Origin: Empedobacter falsenii
GTDB taxonomy: Bacteria > Bacteroidota > Bacteroidia > Flavobacteriales > Weeksellaceae
NCBI RefSeq assembly: GCF_013488205.1
Contig: NZ_CP040908.1
Span: forward strand, 2,147,876-2,211,875
Direction of reading: 5' to 3'
DNA: 64,000 nt
The translations under genes and the position numbers were made by a program. The notes beneath the pieces are model-generated. The model was not told where the DNA came from. It searched no databases and was given only the letters and a program-made list of their open reading frames with translations. Positions 16,701 through 24,784 of this stretch are shown here, piece by piece. The first letter of the stretch is position 1. Each line of letters opens with the position of its first letter.

Positions 16701-17660
16701 TTGTCCAAGACCATTTAAGTTAATCGAATCTTTTTCATGAAATTGTAAATTATCAAAAGTAGAAAAAGTTTTTACAGGACTAGTCGTAATCGCTTGTTCT
16801 CCTACTCTTTTACCATCTTCACCATTAAAACTGATAAAATAGTAAGCAAAATCATCATATAAATTATAGCGAACTTTTGCATCTTTCAACGTTGTCGTAT
16901 TATTTCTATACCACTGATGCGGACCTTTTGCATAAAACAAAACGTAATCCGAATTATCAAAGGAATTGTCTTCACCTCCAACAAATTTTATTGGAATTTC
17001 ATTAAGAGCACCAATTCTATCTTCCGTTAAATTCTCCATCAAACGCCCTTCTCCATTTCCATAGATTTTTAGCGATTTTGGATTAAAATTGGTCGGAATT
17101 CCGTTTTTAGTAAAGAAACTTTTATCTAATTTGAAAACTCCATCTTTAGAAACTTTTATTTTGTACCAATCACCCGATTTTAGGACACTTGTAGTTGAAT
17201 TATCAACTAATCGTTGATTAAGATTTCGTCTAGATTGAGTTGTTTTTGGAACGATTGAGAAAGATTCTATTTTTAAAATCTTATCATTTTGTTTGACAAA
17301 TGGTACAACTTTAACAATTAGTTTTTGCTGACCATTTTTATCAATAATATTATATGAAGAAAAATTAATTTTATCTGTAATCGAAGACGTATTCAAATCA
17401 GCCAATTCATTCTGTACTTCTCTAAATTGTACATTTGACAATTCAACTTCTTGATTTGTAAAATTTAACTCAACAACAAATTCCGGAAGAAAATATCCTC
17501 CAACAAAATAATTATCTTTATTCGAAAAAAACGGCACGTTTACCGTATTTCCATTCGTTAAAGAAATTGTTTGATTATTCTCCCAATTTATTTTGTAATT
17601 TTGACTAAATAATTGAGGAAATTGAAGCAAAGTTGCAACTAAAATAAAATATTTCTTCAT
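13797..17660 (-). CDS. porU: T9SS C-terminal signal peptidase/sortase PorU
   Basis: This 1287-residue protein is the gingipain-like (C25) sortase that removes the C-terminal domain of T9SS cargo at the cell surface and attaches it to lipopolysaccharide. An N-terminal signal peptide (residues 1-19) precedes a long beta-rich region. The catalytic domain follows, with His770 (MYYGHGGPRSW) and Cys808 (TTVTCDFTIWD). The C-terminus carries Ig-like and FlgD-like folds ending NPFTKNTFFHFEHN and later KGVYIYKV, a sorting-domain-like end that is normally retained. Length is typical. It is transcribed with porV and diverges from gldJ. A TATATTTG box lies at 17689-17682. Confidence 0.96.
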   Translation of the reverse strand: MKKYFILVATLLQFPQLFSQNYKINWENNQTISLTNGNTVNVPFFSNKDNYFVGGYFLPEFVVELNFTNQEVELSNVQFREVQNELADLNTSSITDKINFSSYNIIDKNGQQKLIVKVVPFVKQNDKILKIESFSIVPKTTQSRRNLNQRLVDNSTTSVLKSGDWYKIKVSKDGVFKLDKSFFTKNGIPTNFNPKSLKIYGNGEGRLMENLTEDRIGALNEIPIKFVGGEDNSFDNSDYVLFYAKGPHQWYRNNTTTLKDAKVRYNLYDDFAYYFISFNGEDGKRVGEQAITTSPVKTFSTFDNLQFHEKDSINLNGLGQIWVGENIGLKDGFKKTFKANAVNGGEAYLRYAVVGKNANTISYSLNVNGQTFTYPLGDSLFDRSVQDETISLSSNTIDIAVSSNGTNPSGLVYLDYLQLRFKDGLTYNNEQFTFQFLEDINDGSVNAFSLNNAANVSVWNVSDIHSISSIVPQSNLYKFSTNHQNQFVAFKDENAFTDAKYVGKVTNQDIRSLTDINYIIVTHPKYLDQATRLANFRKEHDKINVAVVTTEQVYNDFSSGSQDPIAIRDFFKFLKDGSSPNLEYGVLFGATTYDPKNRVKDFTNYLPTFTDEPSLNIDGAIATDDYFAMLNDNVKMLSNSVDGIYSYDANWFEIAVGRISASNSAEAKILVDKIISYYGKVQGKGTSYGDWRTKIVAVTDNDNNVNTPGLNAKIDTEFSKPENQIYTINKIYSGAHQPESTSAGVRYPTVNQAILNGIELGSNFLMYYGHGGPRSWAQERIITAEELTNLSNFNAAYSRLPIVTTVTCDFTIWDLPQYNSAGEAMLKNANGGALSMITTNRPIGTGYGDSMNNFLIEQFFKKVGVENQTIGKALNEAKLNYSPKHTNNKSVSILGDPMLVIHRPQQDIEILSIKNKKDVDALAGGKMQALDFITITGKVNQLSNTSIDNNFNGKIAISLYEKPETKTILSESDWAGKTFETENKTIYKGTGKVEKGEFTIQFYVPKDINYELGNRKIKFYAWDEKDGKDASTLKTITIEGINEEGLNDDERPQGKLYMNNLHFANGGITDRSPYLVGCLTDNSGINATGSSIGHDIVATLDGKVQDAYVLNEYYDGGDANPCVNKNFEDYQKGQVMYQLKNLELGQHTVNLKFWDINNNSNTATLDFVVMENGTGQLHIDKLLNWPNPFTKNTFFHFEHNCDSELDVMVQIFTISGKLVKTIRKTVSAEPFREGYRTGKYAIEWDGLDDFGDKIGKGVYIYKVNVKGVDDTVCKGSAAAVEKLVILK

Positions 17661-17681
17661 GTCTGAATAACGCTATTTTGA

Positions 17682-17689
17682 CAAATATA
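17682..17689 (-). promoter_or_regulatory. -7 promoter box for porU-porV
   Basis: TATATTTG on the minus strand, 22-29 bases upstream of the porU ATG. The divergent gldJ gene starts about 130 bases to the right, so the intergenic region carries both promoters. Confidence 0.5.
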
Positions 17690-17818
17690 TTTTCAATCGT
17701 AAAATAAAAAAATAATTCTTACGTTTGATACAAGAAATAAAGCATTTTTTCGTTGTAAGATTAATGTCAAATGCTTTTATTTGCATTAAATTTAATTTTC
17801 GAAAACCAGAAATATTCT

Positions 17819-19453
17819 ATGAAAATGAATAAAGGACGTATTTTTTCTCTTGCCCTTGCAGCTGTTACTATGAGTGTATTCATGGGTTGTGCAAGCAGTT
17901 CAGGAAAGAAAAAAGGAGGTGGAACAAAAAATTTCACAAGTCGTACAGGATGGAAACCAAACGATAGTAAAGGTTGGTTTTTTTCAGGTAAAAAGAAAGA
18001 AAACATCAAAGCATGGCCTGGAATGGTTTTCATCGAAGGTGGATCTTTTACGATGGGAATTACGAAAGATGACGTGTTACACGATTGGAATAATTCTCCT
18101 GTTCGTATGCAAGTAAAATCTTTCTTCATTGGTGAAACTGAGGTTACAAACTACGAATACAAAGAATACTTAACTTGGTTGAAAGTTGTTTTCCCTCCAG
18201 AAGACACGCAATACAAGGATATTTATAATGGAGCATTACCAGATGAAACGGTTTTTAACAATCAATTATCTCGTGATGATTTCTCTACAGAAAATTATTT
18301 ATTTTCGCCAGAATTCAGCTATTATCCAGTAGTTGGTATTTCTTGGTTACAAGCCGTTAACTATTGTGATTGGTTAACAGACCGTGCTGTTGAAAAATCT
18401 TTAATGAACAAAGGAATCTTATCAAAAGATTATTATAATAACGAGGAATATAATTACGGAAATAAAACATTTAGTGCTGAACAATATAAGTTAGGCGATA
18501 CAAATGTAAACGAAGCGATTGATTCGACTAAAATTATGAGAGCGAATCAAATCAAAACGCAAAATACACGTATCTTAAAAGCAAATCGTGCAACTGGTTC
18601 AGATGAAGTACAACCATTCCGTTTACCTACAGAAGCTGAGTGGGAATATGCAGCATTGGCTTTACCTGGAAATCGTGAATACAACGAATACAAAGGAAAA
18701 GATGTTGCTCAAAATAACTTGAGAGTAACGAAAGGTGCTCAAAGAGGTCAATATTTAGATAACTTCAAACAAGGACGTGGAGATTACTCTGGAATTGGTG
18801 GATTTGGTAACGATGGTTCTGCAATTACAAGTGATGTTCGTAAATATCCATCAAATGATTTTGGTCTTTACGGAATGTTAGGAAACGTTGCTGAATGGGT
18901 TTCTGATGTTTATCGTCCTATTATTGATGAAGAGGCAAACGATTTCAACTACTACCGTGGAAATATTTTAAAAACAAAAATTGACAACGGAGCAGGTGGT
19001 TTTGAAAAATATGACGAAACAAATGTTGAATATGATACATTAGACAACGGACGTTTAGTTTATAGAGGATTACCAGGTGCTTACAAAAAACAAACAGAAT
19101 ACGATTTAACAAATTATCGTGATGGTGACCCTAATTCTTCTTTATCACCACGTACTGAGGAAGGTAAATCTGCTGATCAAGCGACAGAAGATATGTACAA
19201 CGCTCCTCAACGTAAATTTAGAGTGGATGAAAAAGGTCGTGTAATCTTAGAGAAAGACACTACAAATCGTACTTCTGACATCTCTGATGAAACACGTGTA
19301 GTAAAAGGTGGTTCTTGGAAAGATCCTATATATTGGATTGATGCTGGTCAAAGACGTTACTTACACCAAGCAAGTGCAACAAACTGGATTGGTTTCCGTG
19401 TAGCACAAGAATACTCTGGTAGTTTCGAATCAAAACGTAAACGTAGAGGATAA
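17819..19453 (+). CDS. gldJ: Gliding motility lipoprotein GldJ
   Basis: I chose ATG 17819 (MKMNKGRIFS) because it gives a normal lipoprotein signal ending VFMGC with Cys24; the frame is open for 16 further codons upstream without signal features. The roughly 544-residue protein has an SUMF1/formylglycine-generating-enzyme-like fold: GMVFIEGGSFTMG, then VTNYEYKEYL, then FRLPTEAEWEYAA, GMLGNVAEWVSDVY, and a final VVKGGSW...GFRVA block. GldJ is an outer-membrane lipoprotein needed to stabilise the gliding/T9SS motor components (with GldK). It is next to porU and porV as in Flavobacterium. murF follows after a hairpin. Confidence 0.95.
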   Translation: MKMNKGRIFSLALAAVTMSVFMGCASSSGKKKGGGTKNFTSRTGWKPNDSKGWFFSGKKKENIKAWPGMVFIEGGSFTMGITKDDVLHDWNNSPVRMQVKSFFIGETEVTNYEYKEYLTWLKVVFPPEDTQYKDIYNGALPDETVFNNQLSRDDFSTENYLFSPEFSYYPVVGISWLQAVNYCDWLTDRAVEKSLMNKGILSKDYYNNEEYNYGNKTFSAEQYKLGDTNVNEAIDSTKIMRANQIKTQNTRILKANRATGSDEVQPFRLPTEAEWEYAALALPGNREYNEYKGKDVAQNNLRVTKGAQRGQYLDNFKQGRGDYSGIGGFGNDGSAITSDVRKYPSNDFGLYGMLGNVAEWVSDVYRPIIDEEANDFNYYRGNILKTKIDNGAGGFEKYDETNVEYDTLDNGRLVYRGLPGAYKKQTEYDLTNYRDGDPNSSLSPRTEEGKSADQATEDMYNAPQRKFRVDEKGRVILEKDTTNRTSDISDETRVVKGGSWKDPIYWIDAGQRRYLHQASATNWIGFRVAQEYSGSFESKRKRRG

Positions 19454-19474
19454 TAATCCTTTTCAAAATATTTT

Positions 19475-19507
19475 AAATCTCGGTGATTAATTTCATCGAG
19501 ATTTTTT
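19475..19507 (+). terminator. Hairpin/terminator between gldJ and murF
   Basis: AAATCTCGGTGA and TCATCGAGATTT form a 12-pair stem (one G-U pair) followed by TTTT. It ends 12 bases before the murF ATG, so some readthrough or an overlapping promoter must serve murF. Confidence 0.75.
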
Positions 19508-19518
19508 ATTTTTACATT

Positions 19519-20799
19519 ATGAAAACAGCAGAAATATTCGATCAATTTCTTAAATCGAAAATCGTTACGACTGATACACGCAACATCTCACAAAATTGTA
19601 TCTTTTTTGCTTTAAAAGGAGCTAATTTTAATGGAAATACTTTCGCTCAAGAAGCGATCAATCAAGGAGCTGCAATGGCAATTGTTGACGAAAAAGAATT
19701 TGAAAATACATCTCAAAATATTTTTTTGGTTAATGATGCTTTAGAAACTCTACAAGATTTAGCGAGAACTTATCGTAATTACCTTAAAATACCATTTATT
19801 GGATTGACTGGTTCTAATGGTAAAACAACGACAAAAGAATTGATTTCAGCTGTTTTAAAAGAGAAATTCAAAACGCATTATACATTCGGAAATCTGAATA
19901 ATCACATCGGAGTTCCTTTAACTATACTTTCTATTTCAGAAGATACAGAAATGGCTGTGATCGAAATGGGTGCGAATCATCAAAAAGAAATCGAGTTATT
20001 AGCTTCTATTTCTCAACCAGATTATGGGTATATCACCAATTTTGGTAAAGCTCATTTAGAAGGTTTCGGAGGAATTGAAGGTGTGATTAAAGGAAAATCT
20101 GAGTTATATGATTTTTTGAGAGCAAATAACAGAACTGCTTTTGTCAATTTTAATGATCCTATTCAAGTTGAAAAAACTGAAGATATTAACCGAATTACAT
20201 TTTCTGATCAACATAATGCTAATGTTCAAATCGAATTGATAGAAAATGAAACTGAATATTTGGCGGTTAAATACCAAGATTTAAAAATTCAATCACATTT
20301 AACAGGAAACTATAATTTTAGCAATATTTCGTGTGCAATTGCAATTGGAGAACATTTCGGGATTGACGCAAAATCTATTCAAAACGGAATCGAAAATTAT
20401 TTTCCATCAAATAATCGTTCACAAATTATCAATAAAGAAAATTACAAAATTGTGATGGATGCCTACAACGCAAACCCAAGTAGTATGGAAGCTTCGTTAA
20501 ATAATTTTGCAAAATTTGAAGGTTCTAAAACAATTATTATTGGTGACATGTTTGAGCTTGGAGAAGAATCAAAAGCTGAGCATCAACGTATTTTAGATTT
20601 AGCTGAAAGTTTAGATTTTGATCAAATTTTTATTTTAGGACATAATTTTGGTGAAACAATTACGAATAATCCGAAAGTACAAAAATTTGAAAATCGCGTT
20701 GCATTTGAAGAATGTTTAAAAGAAAATCCAATCAAAACTCAAAATATTTTGATAAAAGGTTCTCATGGCATGAGGCTTGATTTGTTAGAAAATATTTAA
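19519..20799 (+). CDS. murF: UDP-N-acetylmuramoyl-tripeptide:D-Ala-D-Ala ligase MurF
   Basis: The product of about 426 residues adds D-Ala-D-Ala to the UDP-MurNAc-tripeptide, the last cytosolic step of peptidoglycan precursor synthesis. The Mur-ligase P-loop GLTGSNGKTTTKELI is near residue 95, with NLNNHIGVPLT and EMGANHQKEI following, and DAYNANPSSMEA in the C-terminal domain. I prefer ATG 19519 (MKTAEIFDQF), which matches the MurF N-terminus; an upstream ATG at 19483 lies inside the gldJ-murF hairpin. It is separated from the dcw cluster, as in many Bacteroidota. Confidence 0.94.
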   Translation: MKTAEIFDQFLKSKIVTTDTRNISQNCIFFALKGANFNGNTFAQEAINQGAAMAIVDEKEFENTSQNIFLVNDALETLQDLARTYRNYLKIPFIGLTGSNGKTTTKELISAVLKEKFKTHYTFGNLNNHIGVPLTILSISEDTEMAVIEMGANHQKEIELLASISQPDYGYITNFGKAHLEGFGGIEGVIKGKSELYDFLRANNRTAFVNFNDPIQVEKTEDINRITFSDQHNANVQIELIENETEYLAVKYQDLKIQSHLTGNYNFSNISCAIAIGEHFGIDAKSIQNGIENYFPSNNRSQIINKENYKIVMDAYNANPSSMEASLNNFAKFEGSKTIIIGDMFELGEESKAEHQRILDLAESLDFDQIFILGHNFGETITNNPKVQKFENRVAFEECLKENPIKTQNILIKGSHGMRLDLLENI

Positions 20800-20820
20800 A
20801 ATCAATACCTTGATTATCTG

Positions 20821-21345
20821 ATGAATAAATCAATATTTTTTTTTATTATAATTACTCTTTTCACTTCTCATTCTCTTCAGGCTCAATCTGTAATTGAATG
20901 GAAAAAAGATATGAAACTTAATTACGAAAACTTTAAAAAGAAACCTATTCAAACAAAGGTTCCTCAAGGATTTTTAGATTCAAAATTAGGTTGGAAAATT
21001 GCAGAATCTACTGGAGAACTTCCTGAACTTTGGGTTACCAATAAATTTGATGAAAGTAATTCGTGGCTATCTATGCAACATGCAGAAATTTTAAAAGAAA
21101 TGCAGTTGCAATTTGACTTGTCTGAATTATATGCACGAAAAATTAGAAAAGATTTTAAAGATTTACAAGCCAAAAAAGTCATGGAAAAAGATTCTTATCG
21201 AGCAAAATTTTTGTCAGGTTCTAAGAATTTTCAGAAAAAATTGAAATCGATAGCTGGAGTCTCTTTAAATCAACCTGATTTATATAAATTATTAAATAAA
21301 CAAATTCAAGATTCATTGGTGATTTATCAAAATTACAATAAGTAA
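20821..21345 (+). CDS. Secreted protein of unknown function
   Basis: This 174-residue protein has a clear signal peptide (about residues 1-22, ending SLQAQ) and a mature part rich in Lys and aromatic residues. A stretch LSMQHAEILKEMQLQFDLSELYARKIRKDF reads like an amphipathic helix with a Glu/His pattern (core HAEILKEMQLQFDL) reminiscent of secreted DUF922-type putative proteases, but I cannot confirm that. The protein would be periplasmic or exported. It lies 21 bases after murF in the same direction and may be co-transcribed. Confidence 0.6.
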   Translation: MNKSIFFFIIITLFTSHSLQAQSVIEWKKDMKLNYENFKKKPIQTKVPQGFLDSKLGWKIAESTGELPELWVTNKFDESNSWLSMQHAEILKEMQLQFDLSELYARKIRKDFKDLQAKKVMEKDSYRAKFLSGSKNFQKKLKSIAGVSLNQPDLYKLLNKQIQDSLVIYQNYNK

Positions 21346-21396
21346 AAGAGGCTCTAAACTTAACTATTTATTAATTTTAGATGTCTTTTTTATATA

Positions 21397-21404
21397 TACA
21401 TTTG
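21397..21404 (+). promoter_or_regulatory. -7 promoter box of a short unit ahead of endonuclease I
   Basis: TACATTTG, a perfect TAnnTTTG match. It is followed by a 38-codon ORF starting at 21427 and a strong hairpin at 21561-21600. No TTG -33 element is visible at the normal spacing. Confidence 0.45.
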
Positions 21405-21426
21405 TAACCTTTTCAAGATAAAATAT

Positions 21427-21543
21427 ATGAAACAGATTTCCACAATTTTGTTATATAATACAAGGCTTCCACTTGTTGAGCAACTAAATTTAAATAATTT
21501 CAATTTAAAAATTTTGAAAAACGTTTATATATTTAAAAAATAA
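21427..21543 (+). CDS. Possible 38-residue peptide or leader ORF
   Basis: ATG 21427 opens a 38-codon frame (MKQISTILLYNTRL, then Leu/Asn/Lys-rich to IFKK) ending at TAA 21541-21543. A TAnnTTTG box lies 23-30 bases upstream and an intrinsic terminator 18 bases downstream, so a discrete transcript is likely. There is no signal peptide or clear membrane helix, and codon use does not prove translation. It may equally be a noncoding leader of the endonuclease gene that begins 70 bases further on. Confidence 0.25.
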   Translation: MKQISTILLYNTRLPLVEQLNLNNFNLKILKNVYIFKK

Positions 21544-21560
21544 TTATTAAATAATAAATG

Positions 21561-21600
21561 AGAGAATTAAGATATTTTTCGTATCTTAATTCTCTTTTTA
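21561..21600 (+). terminator. Terminator abutting the endonuclease I start
   Basis: AGAGAATTAAGATA and TATCTTAATTCTCT form a 14-pair perfect stem with a short loop, followed by TTTTT. It ends 12 bases before the next ATG. Confidence 0.8.
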
Positions 21601-21612
21601 AATTCATACTGT

Positions 21613-22716
21613 ATGAAAAAAATAATTTTACATCTTAGTATTTTTTTAGTAGGTTCTAACCTTTTTGCTCAAGCGCCTGCTAATTATTACAACAATGCAA
21701 CCGGTAGTGGATTTGTATTAAAAACTCAACTCTATAATATAATAAAAGGTCATACAACAAAAAGTTATGATGCTTTAAAAGGGTTATACAGACAAACGGA
21801 TTCTGATAATGGATTTCAAGATAAATATTATGAAAAAGATAATACCATTTTAGACATCTATTCTGAAATTGCTACTGCTAAAGATCCATATAATTTTACT
21901 CCTGGTCAAAAAGAATGTGGAAATTACAAGAATGAAGGAGATTGTTACAATAGAGAACACTTAATCCCTCAAAGTGTTTTTAGTGAAAGTTCGCCTATGG
22001 TTTCAGACCCTTTGCATATATGGCCAACAGATGGTAAAGTAAACGGCATGAGAAGTAACTATCCTCATGGTGTTGTTGGGAATGCAACATACACATCACT
22101 AAATGGGTCTAAATTAGGAAGTAATTTAAATTCTGGTTATTCTGCCGGCTATTCTGGGATTGTATTCGAACCTATTGATGAATTTAAAGGTGATATCGCT
22201 CGTGCTTATTTTTATTTTGCTACACGCTATCAAGAAAATGGTATTCAAAGTTGGACCTATGCTATGTTTAATAAAACAAAAGATAAAGTTTTTACAGATA
22301 CTTTCTTGAAAATATTAATGACTTGGCATTTAAATGATCCTGTTTCTGATCGAGAAAAAGACATTAATAATTTAGTATACAGATACCAAGGAAATAGAAA
22401 TCCATTTATCGATCATCCAGAATATGCAGAAAAAATTTGGGGTTCGGATTTAGGAACTGGAGATTTCGAATATCAAAAACGTGATGATGTTTCAGTTTAC
22501 AATGCAACAAATCGTTCGATTAAAGTTAAACTTGAAAATAATTCGAAATCAATTCAGAAAGTTTCTGTTTTTAATTTCAATGGACAATTAGTTAATGAAG
22601 TTTCAAATTCATCTAATCAAAAAGAAGTTGAAGTTAATTTCAAAACTCCAGGTGTTTATATCATCAAAGTTGTTGGAAAACAAATGGAAATCAACAAAAG
22701 AGTTGTAATAAAATAA
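21613..22716 (+). CDS. Secreted endonuclease I (EndA/NucM) with T9SS sorting domain
   Basis: The 367-residue product has a signal peptide (residues 1-19, NLFAQ), then an endonuclease I domain (about 25-270). Visible motifs are YNREHLIPQSVF (catalytic His, metal ligands), DPLHIWPTDGKVNGMRSNYPHG, and GDIARAYFYFATRY with NPFIDHPEYAEKIW. The last 75 residues are a T9SS type A C-terminal sorting domain (SVFNFNGQLVNEV, then PGVYIIKVVGKQ...NKRVVIK). It is a nonspecific nuclease delivered to the cell surface or medium by T9SS, likely for DNA use as a nutrient. It sits 3 kb from gldJ and 4 kb from porU, which process it. Confidence 0.93.
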   Translation: MKKIILHLSIFLVGSNLFAQAPANYYNNATGSGFVLKTQLYNIIKGHTTKSYDALKGLYRQTDSDNGFQDKYYEKDNTILDIYSEIATAKDPYNFTPGQKECGNYKNEGDCYNREHLIPQSVFSESSPMVSDPLHIWPTDGKVNGMRSNYPHGVVGNATYTSLNGSKLGSNLNSGYSAGYSGIVFEPIDEFKGDIARAYFYFATRYQENGIQSWTYAMFNKTKDKVFTDTFLKILMTWHLNDPVSDREKDINNLVYRYQGNRNPFIDHPEYAEKIWGSDLGTGDFEYQKRDDVSVYNATNRSIKVKLENNSKSIQKVSVFNFNGQLVNEVSNSSNQKEVEVNFKTPGVYIIKVVGKQMEINKRVVIK

Positions 22717-22737
22717 TCATTTATCAATCCATCATAA

Positions 22738-22772
22738 AAAAATCCTTCGCTCATACAAGTGAAGGATTTTTT
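22738..22772 (+). terminator. Intrinsic terminator after endonuclease I
   Basis: AAATCCTTCGCT and AGTGAAGGATTT form a nearly perfect stem around a short loop, followed by a T-rich tract. Confidence 0.8.
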
Positions 22773-22795
22773 ATTTTAGTAAATGGAAAAAATTA

Positions 22796-22903
22796 TTAGT
22801 CATTATTGATATTTTTCTTAAAAAATGTGCTTCCATATAGAAACATGATTAATAAAAAAGGGATACCAAGCGTGACTGATAATAAAATAAATGTTTTTAA
22901 CAT
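22796..22903 (-). CDS. Possible 35-residue single-pass membrane peptide
   Basis: On the minus strand ATG 22903-22901 opens a 35-codon frame (MLKTFILLSVTLGIPFLL, then IMFLYGSTFFKKNINND) with one hydrophobic helix over residues 5-24 and a basic C-terminal tail. The composition is protein-like in an otherwise empty 387-bp gap. No perfect TAnnTTTG box is seen upstream. The rest of the gap (22904-23050) is plain AT-rich DNA with no other candidate. Confidence 0.35.
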   Translation of the reverse strand: MLKTFILLSVTLGIPFLLIMFLYGSTFFKKNINND

Positions 22904-23049
22904 ACTAATAAGAAATATTTTAGTTTCTAATACTTTTATCAATTTACGATTAATAATTTTATATTATTCATAACAAAACATCTTTTTTTATTTATTAACA
23001 CTATTTTTATCAACTTGATAATTAAAAGCTTTTCATTAATATAAATTCA

Positions 23050-23080
23050 TAAAAAAAGTCGCTTAAAATTAAGCGACTCA
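23050..23080 (-). terminator. Intrinsic terminator after the transaldolase gene
   Basis: On the minus strand AGTCGCTTAA and TTAAGCGACT pair as a ten-base arm hairpin and are followed by seven T. Confidence 0.85.
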
Positions 23081-23103
23081 TATATAGAAAATTCTATTTC
23101 AAT

Positions 23104-23760
23104 TTATTGGTTTCCCTTTGCGTAATCAGCTAAGAATTGTGCTAATCCAGAATCTGTTAAAGGGTGTTTTAACAATCCTAAGATTGATGATAAAGGTCCT
23201 GTCATAACATCAGCACCAATTTTTGCACAATTTACAATATGCATTGTATTACGAACTGAAGCAGCTAAAATTTGAGTTTCGTACAAATAGTTATCATAAA
23301 CCAAACGAATTTCTTCGATTAAGTTTAAACCATCTGTCGAAATATCGTCTAAACGTCCGATGAATGGAGAAACGTAAGTTGCACCAGCTTTTGCAGCTAA
23401 TAATGCTTGTCCTACAGAGAAAACTAAAGTAACATTAGTTCTGATTCCTTTTGTAGAAAAGTATTTACACGCTTTTACACCATCTTTCGTCATAGGAATT
23501 TTAACTACGATTTGAGGATTTAAAGCTGCTAAAGCTTCACCTTCTTTTACCATTCCTTCGAAATCAGTAGAAATTACCTCAGCAGAAACATCTCCGTCAA
23601 CTAATTCGCAAATTGCTTTGTAGTGATTCAAAATATTTTCTTGACCTGTAATTCCTTCTTTTGCCATTAAAGATGGATTTGTTGTTACACCATCTAAAAC
23701 TCCTAAATCTTGGGCTTCTTTAATGTCAGCTAAGTTAGCTGTATCGATAAAAAATTTCAT
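23104..23760 (-). CDS. Transaldolase / fructose-6-phosphate aldolase family (TalC type)
   Basis: This 218-residue protein matches the short transaldolase subfamily (about 215-220 residues): [16 protein letters not shown] at the N-terminus, DGVTTNPSL, the Schiff-base lysine in [16 protein letters not shown], then [32 protein letters not shown] (only its core SPFIGRLDD cited) and [21 protein letters not shown]. It is cytosolic and works in the non-oxidative pentose phosphate pathway, moving a dihydroxyacetone unit, or as an F6P aldolase; those two are not separable by eye. It is downstream of the SDR gene on the same strand with an 83-base gap. Confidence 0.92.
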   Translation of the reverse strand: MKFFIDTANLADIKEAQDLGVLDGVTTNPSLMAKEGITGQENILNHYKAICELVDGDVSAEVISTDFEGMVKEGEALAALNPQIVVKIPMTKDGVKACKYFSTKGIRTNVTLVFSVGQALLAAKAGATYVSPFIGRLDDISTDGLNLIEEIRLVYDNYLYETQILAASVRNTMHIVNCAKIGADVMTGPLSSILGLLKHPLTDSGLAQFLADYAKGNQ

Positions 23761-23843
23761 TGTTTGTTTGTATTTCGTTCAGGCAAAATTAAGGATTAAA
23801 TTATAGAAAACCATTTAATCTTAAAGATTCGATCAAAAATATT

Positions 23844-24596
23844 TTAAACCGCTGTATATCCTCCATCAACAAGGTAATAACCGCCTGTCATAAAGGATGC
23901 TTTGTCCGAACTTAAGAATAAAACCAACTCCGCAACTTCTTCTGGCTGTCCCAAACGACCCATTGGATGTTTTGTAACAAGCAATTCTAAATGATCTGCA
24001 CTCAAATTATTCGACAACAAAGGCGTCATAATATAACCTGGTCCAACTGCATTACAACGAATATTTTTTGGTCCGTATTCCGCTCCAATGTTTTTCGTCA
24101 AACCTACAACTCCATGCTTTGCAGAAGTATAAGCCGAACTCATTGGCGCAGCGACAGTACCATGAATAGAAGCCATATTAACAATAGAACCTCCTCCATT
24201 CTTTTCCATTGCTTGTAATTGATATTTACATCCGTAAAAAACACCATTAAAATTGATATCTATTACTTTTTTCCAACCATCTAGTGGATAATTTTCAGTC
24301 AGCTCAGCAGGACCTCCAATTCCAGCATTGTTACAAGCTATATCAAGTTTTCCATAAACTTCAAGCGTTTTATTTACTAATGCTTCATTATCTTCTGGCG
24401 AAGAAGTATCAGCTTTGAAAAATATCGCTTCTCCTCCATTTTTTTTGATAATTTCTACTACTTCATTTCCACCTTCTTCATTAATATCTGAAACCACAAC
24501 TTTCGCACCCTCTTTGGCATATAATTCAGCAACAGCTTTCCCAATTCCAGAGCTAGCTCCAGTTACAATCGCAACTTTATCTTTTAAACTTGACAT
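23844..24596 (-). CDS. Short-chain dehydrogenase/reductase (classical SDR)
   Basis: The 250-residue product is a classical SDR: cofactor site TGASSGIGKAVA near residues 13-24, the NNAGIGG motif, the catalytic Ser in NMASIHGTVAAP, Tyr-x-x-x-Lys in AYTSAKHGVV, and the C-terminal MTGGYYLVDGGYTAV. The acidic residue after the second strand (VVSDINE) favours NAD(H) over NADP(H). The family covers glucose 1-dehydrogenase-like and many other oxidoreductases, so the substrate is open. A 188-base AT-rich gap separates it from the divergent secreted-protein gene. Confidence 0.88.
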   Translation of the reverse strand: MSSLKDKVAIVTGASSGIGKAVAELYAKEGAKVVVSDINEEGGNEVVEIIKKNGGEAIFFKADTSSPEDNEALVNKTLEVYGKLDIACNNAGIGGPAELTENYPLDGWKKVIDINFNGVFYGCKYQLQAMEKNGGGSIVNMASIHGTVAAPMSSAYTSAKHGVVGLTKNIGAEYGPKNIRCNAVGPGYIMTPLLSNNLSADHLELLVTKHPMGRLGQPEEVAELVLFLSSDKASFMTGGYYLVDGGYTAV

Positions 24597-24758
24597 AATT
24601 TTATGATTTTAATTTAAATAAAGTTAATCATTTATAATCAGATCTATAAATCATTTCTTTCAAATAATATTATTTGAAATGATTCAATTTTATTAACTAT
24701 TTTGAAATGAAAAATTCAGCATAACAAATATATTTAGGATAAAACAATTCTATTTTTT

Positions 24759-24766
24759 TATATTTG
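24759..24766 (+). promoter_or_regulatory. -7 promoter box for the tandem secreted-protein genes
   Basis: TATATTTG, a perfect TAnnTTTG match, 19-26 bases upstream of the ATG at 24785. Confidence 0.5.
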
Positions 24767-24784
24767 ATACAAATAACTTTTTAA

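Noticed and set aside
17767-18129. Minus-strand 120-codon ORF over the start of gldJ
   Set aside because: Antisense to the gldJ signal peptide and conserved domain; no independent features.
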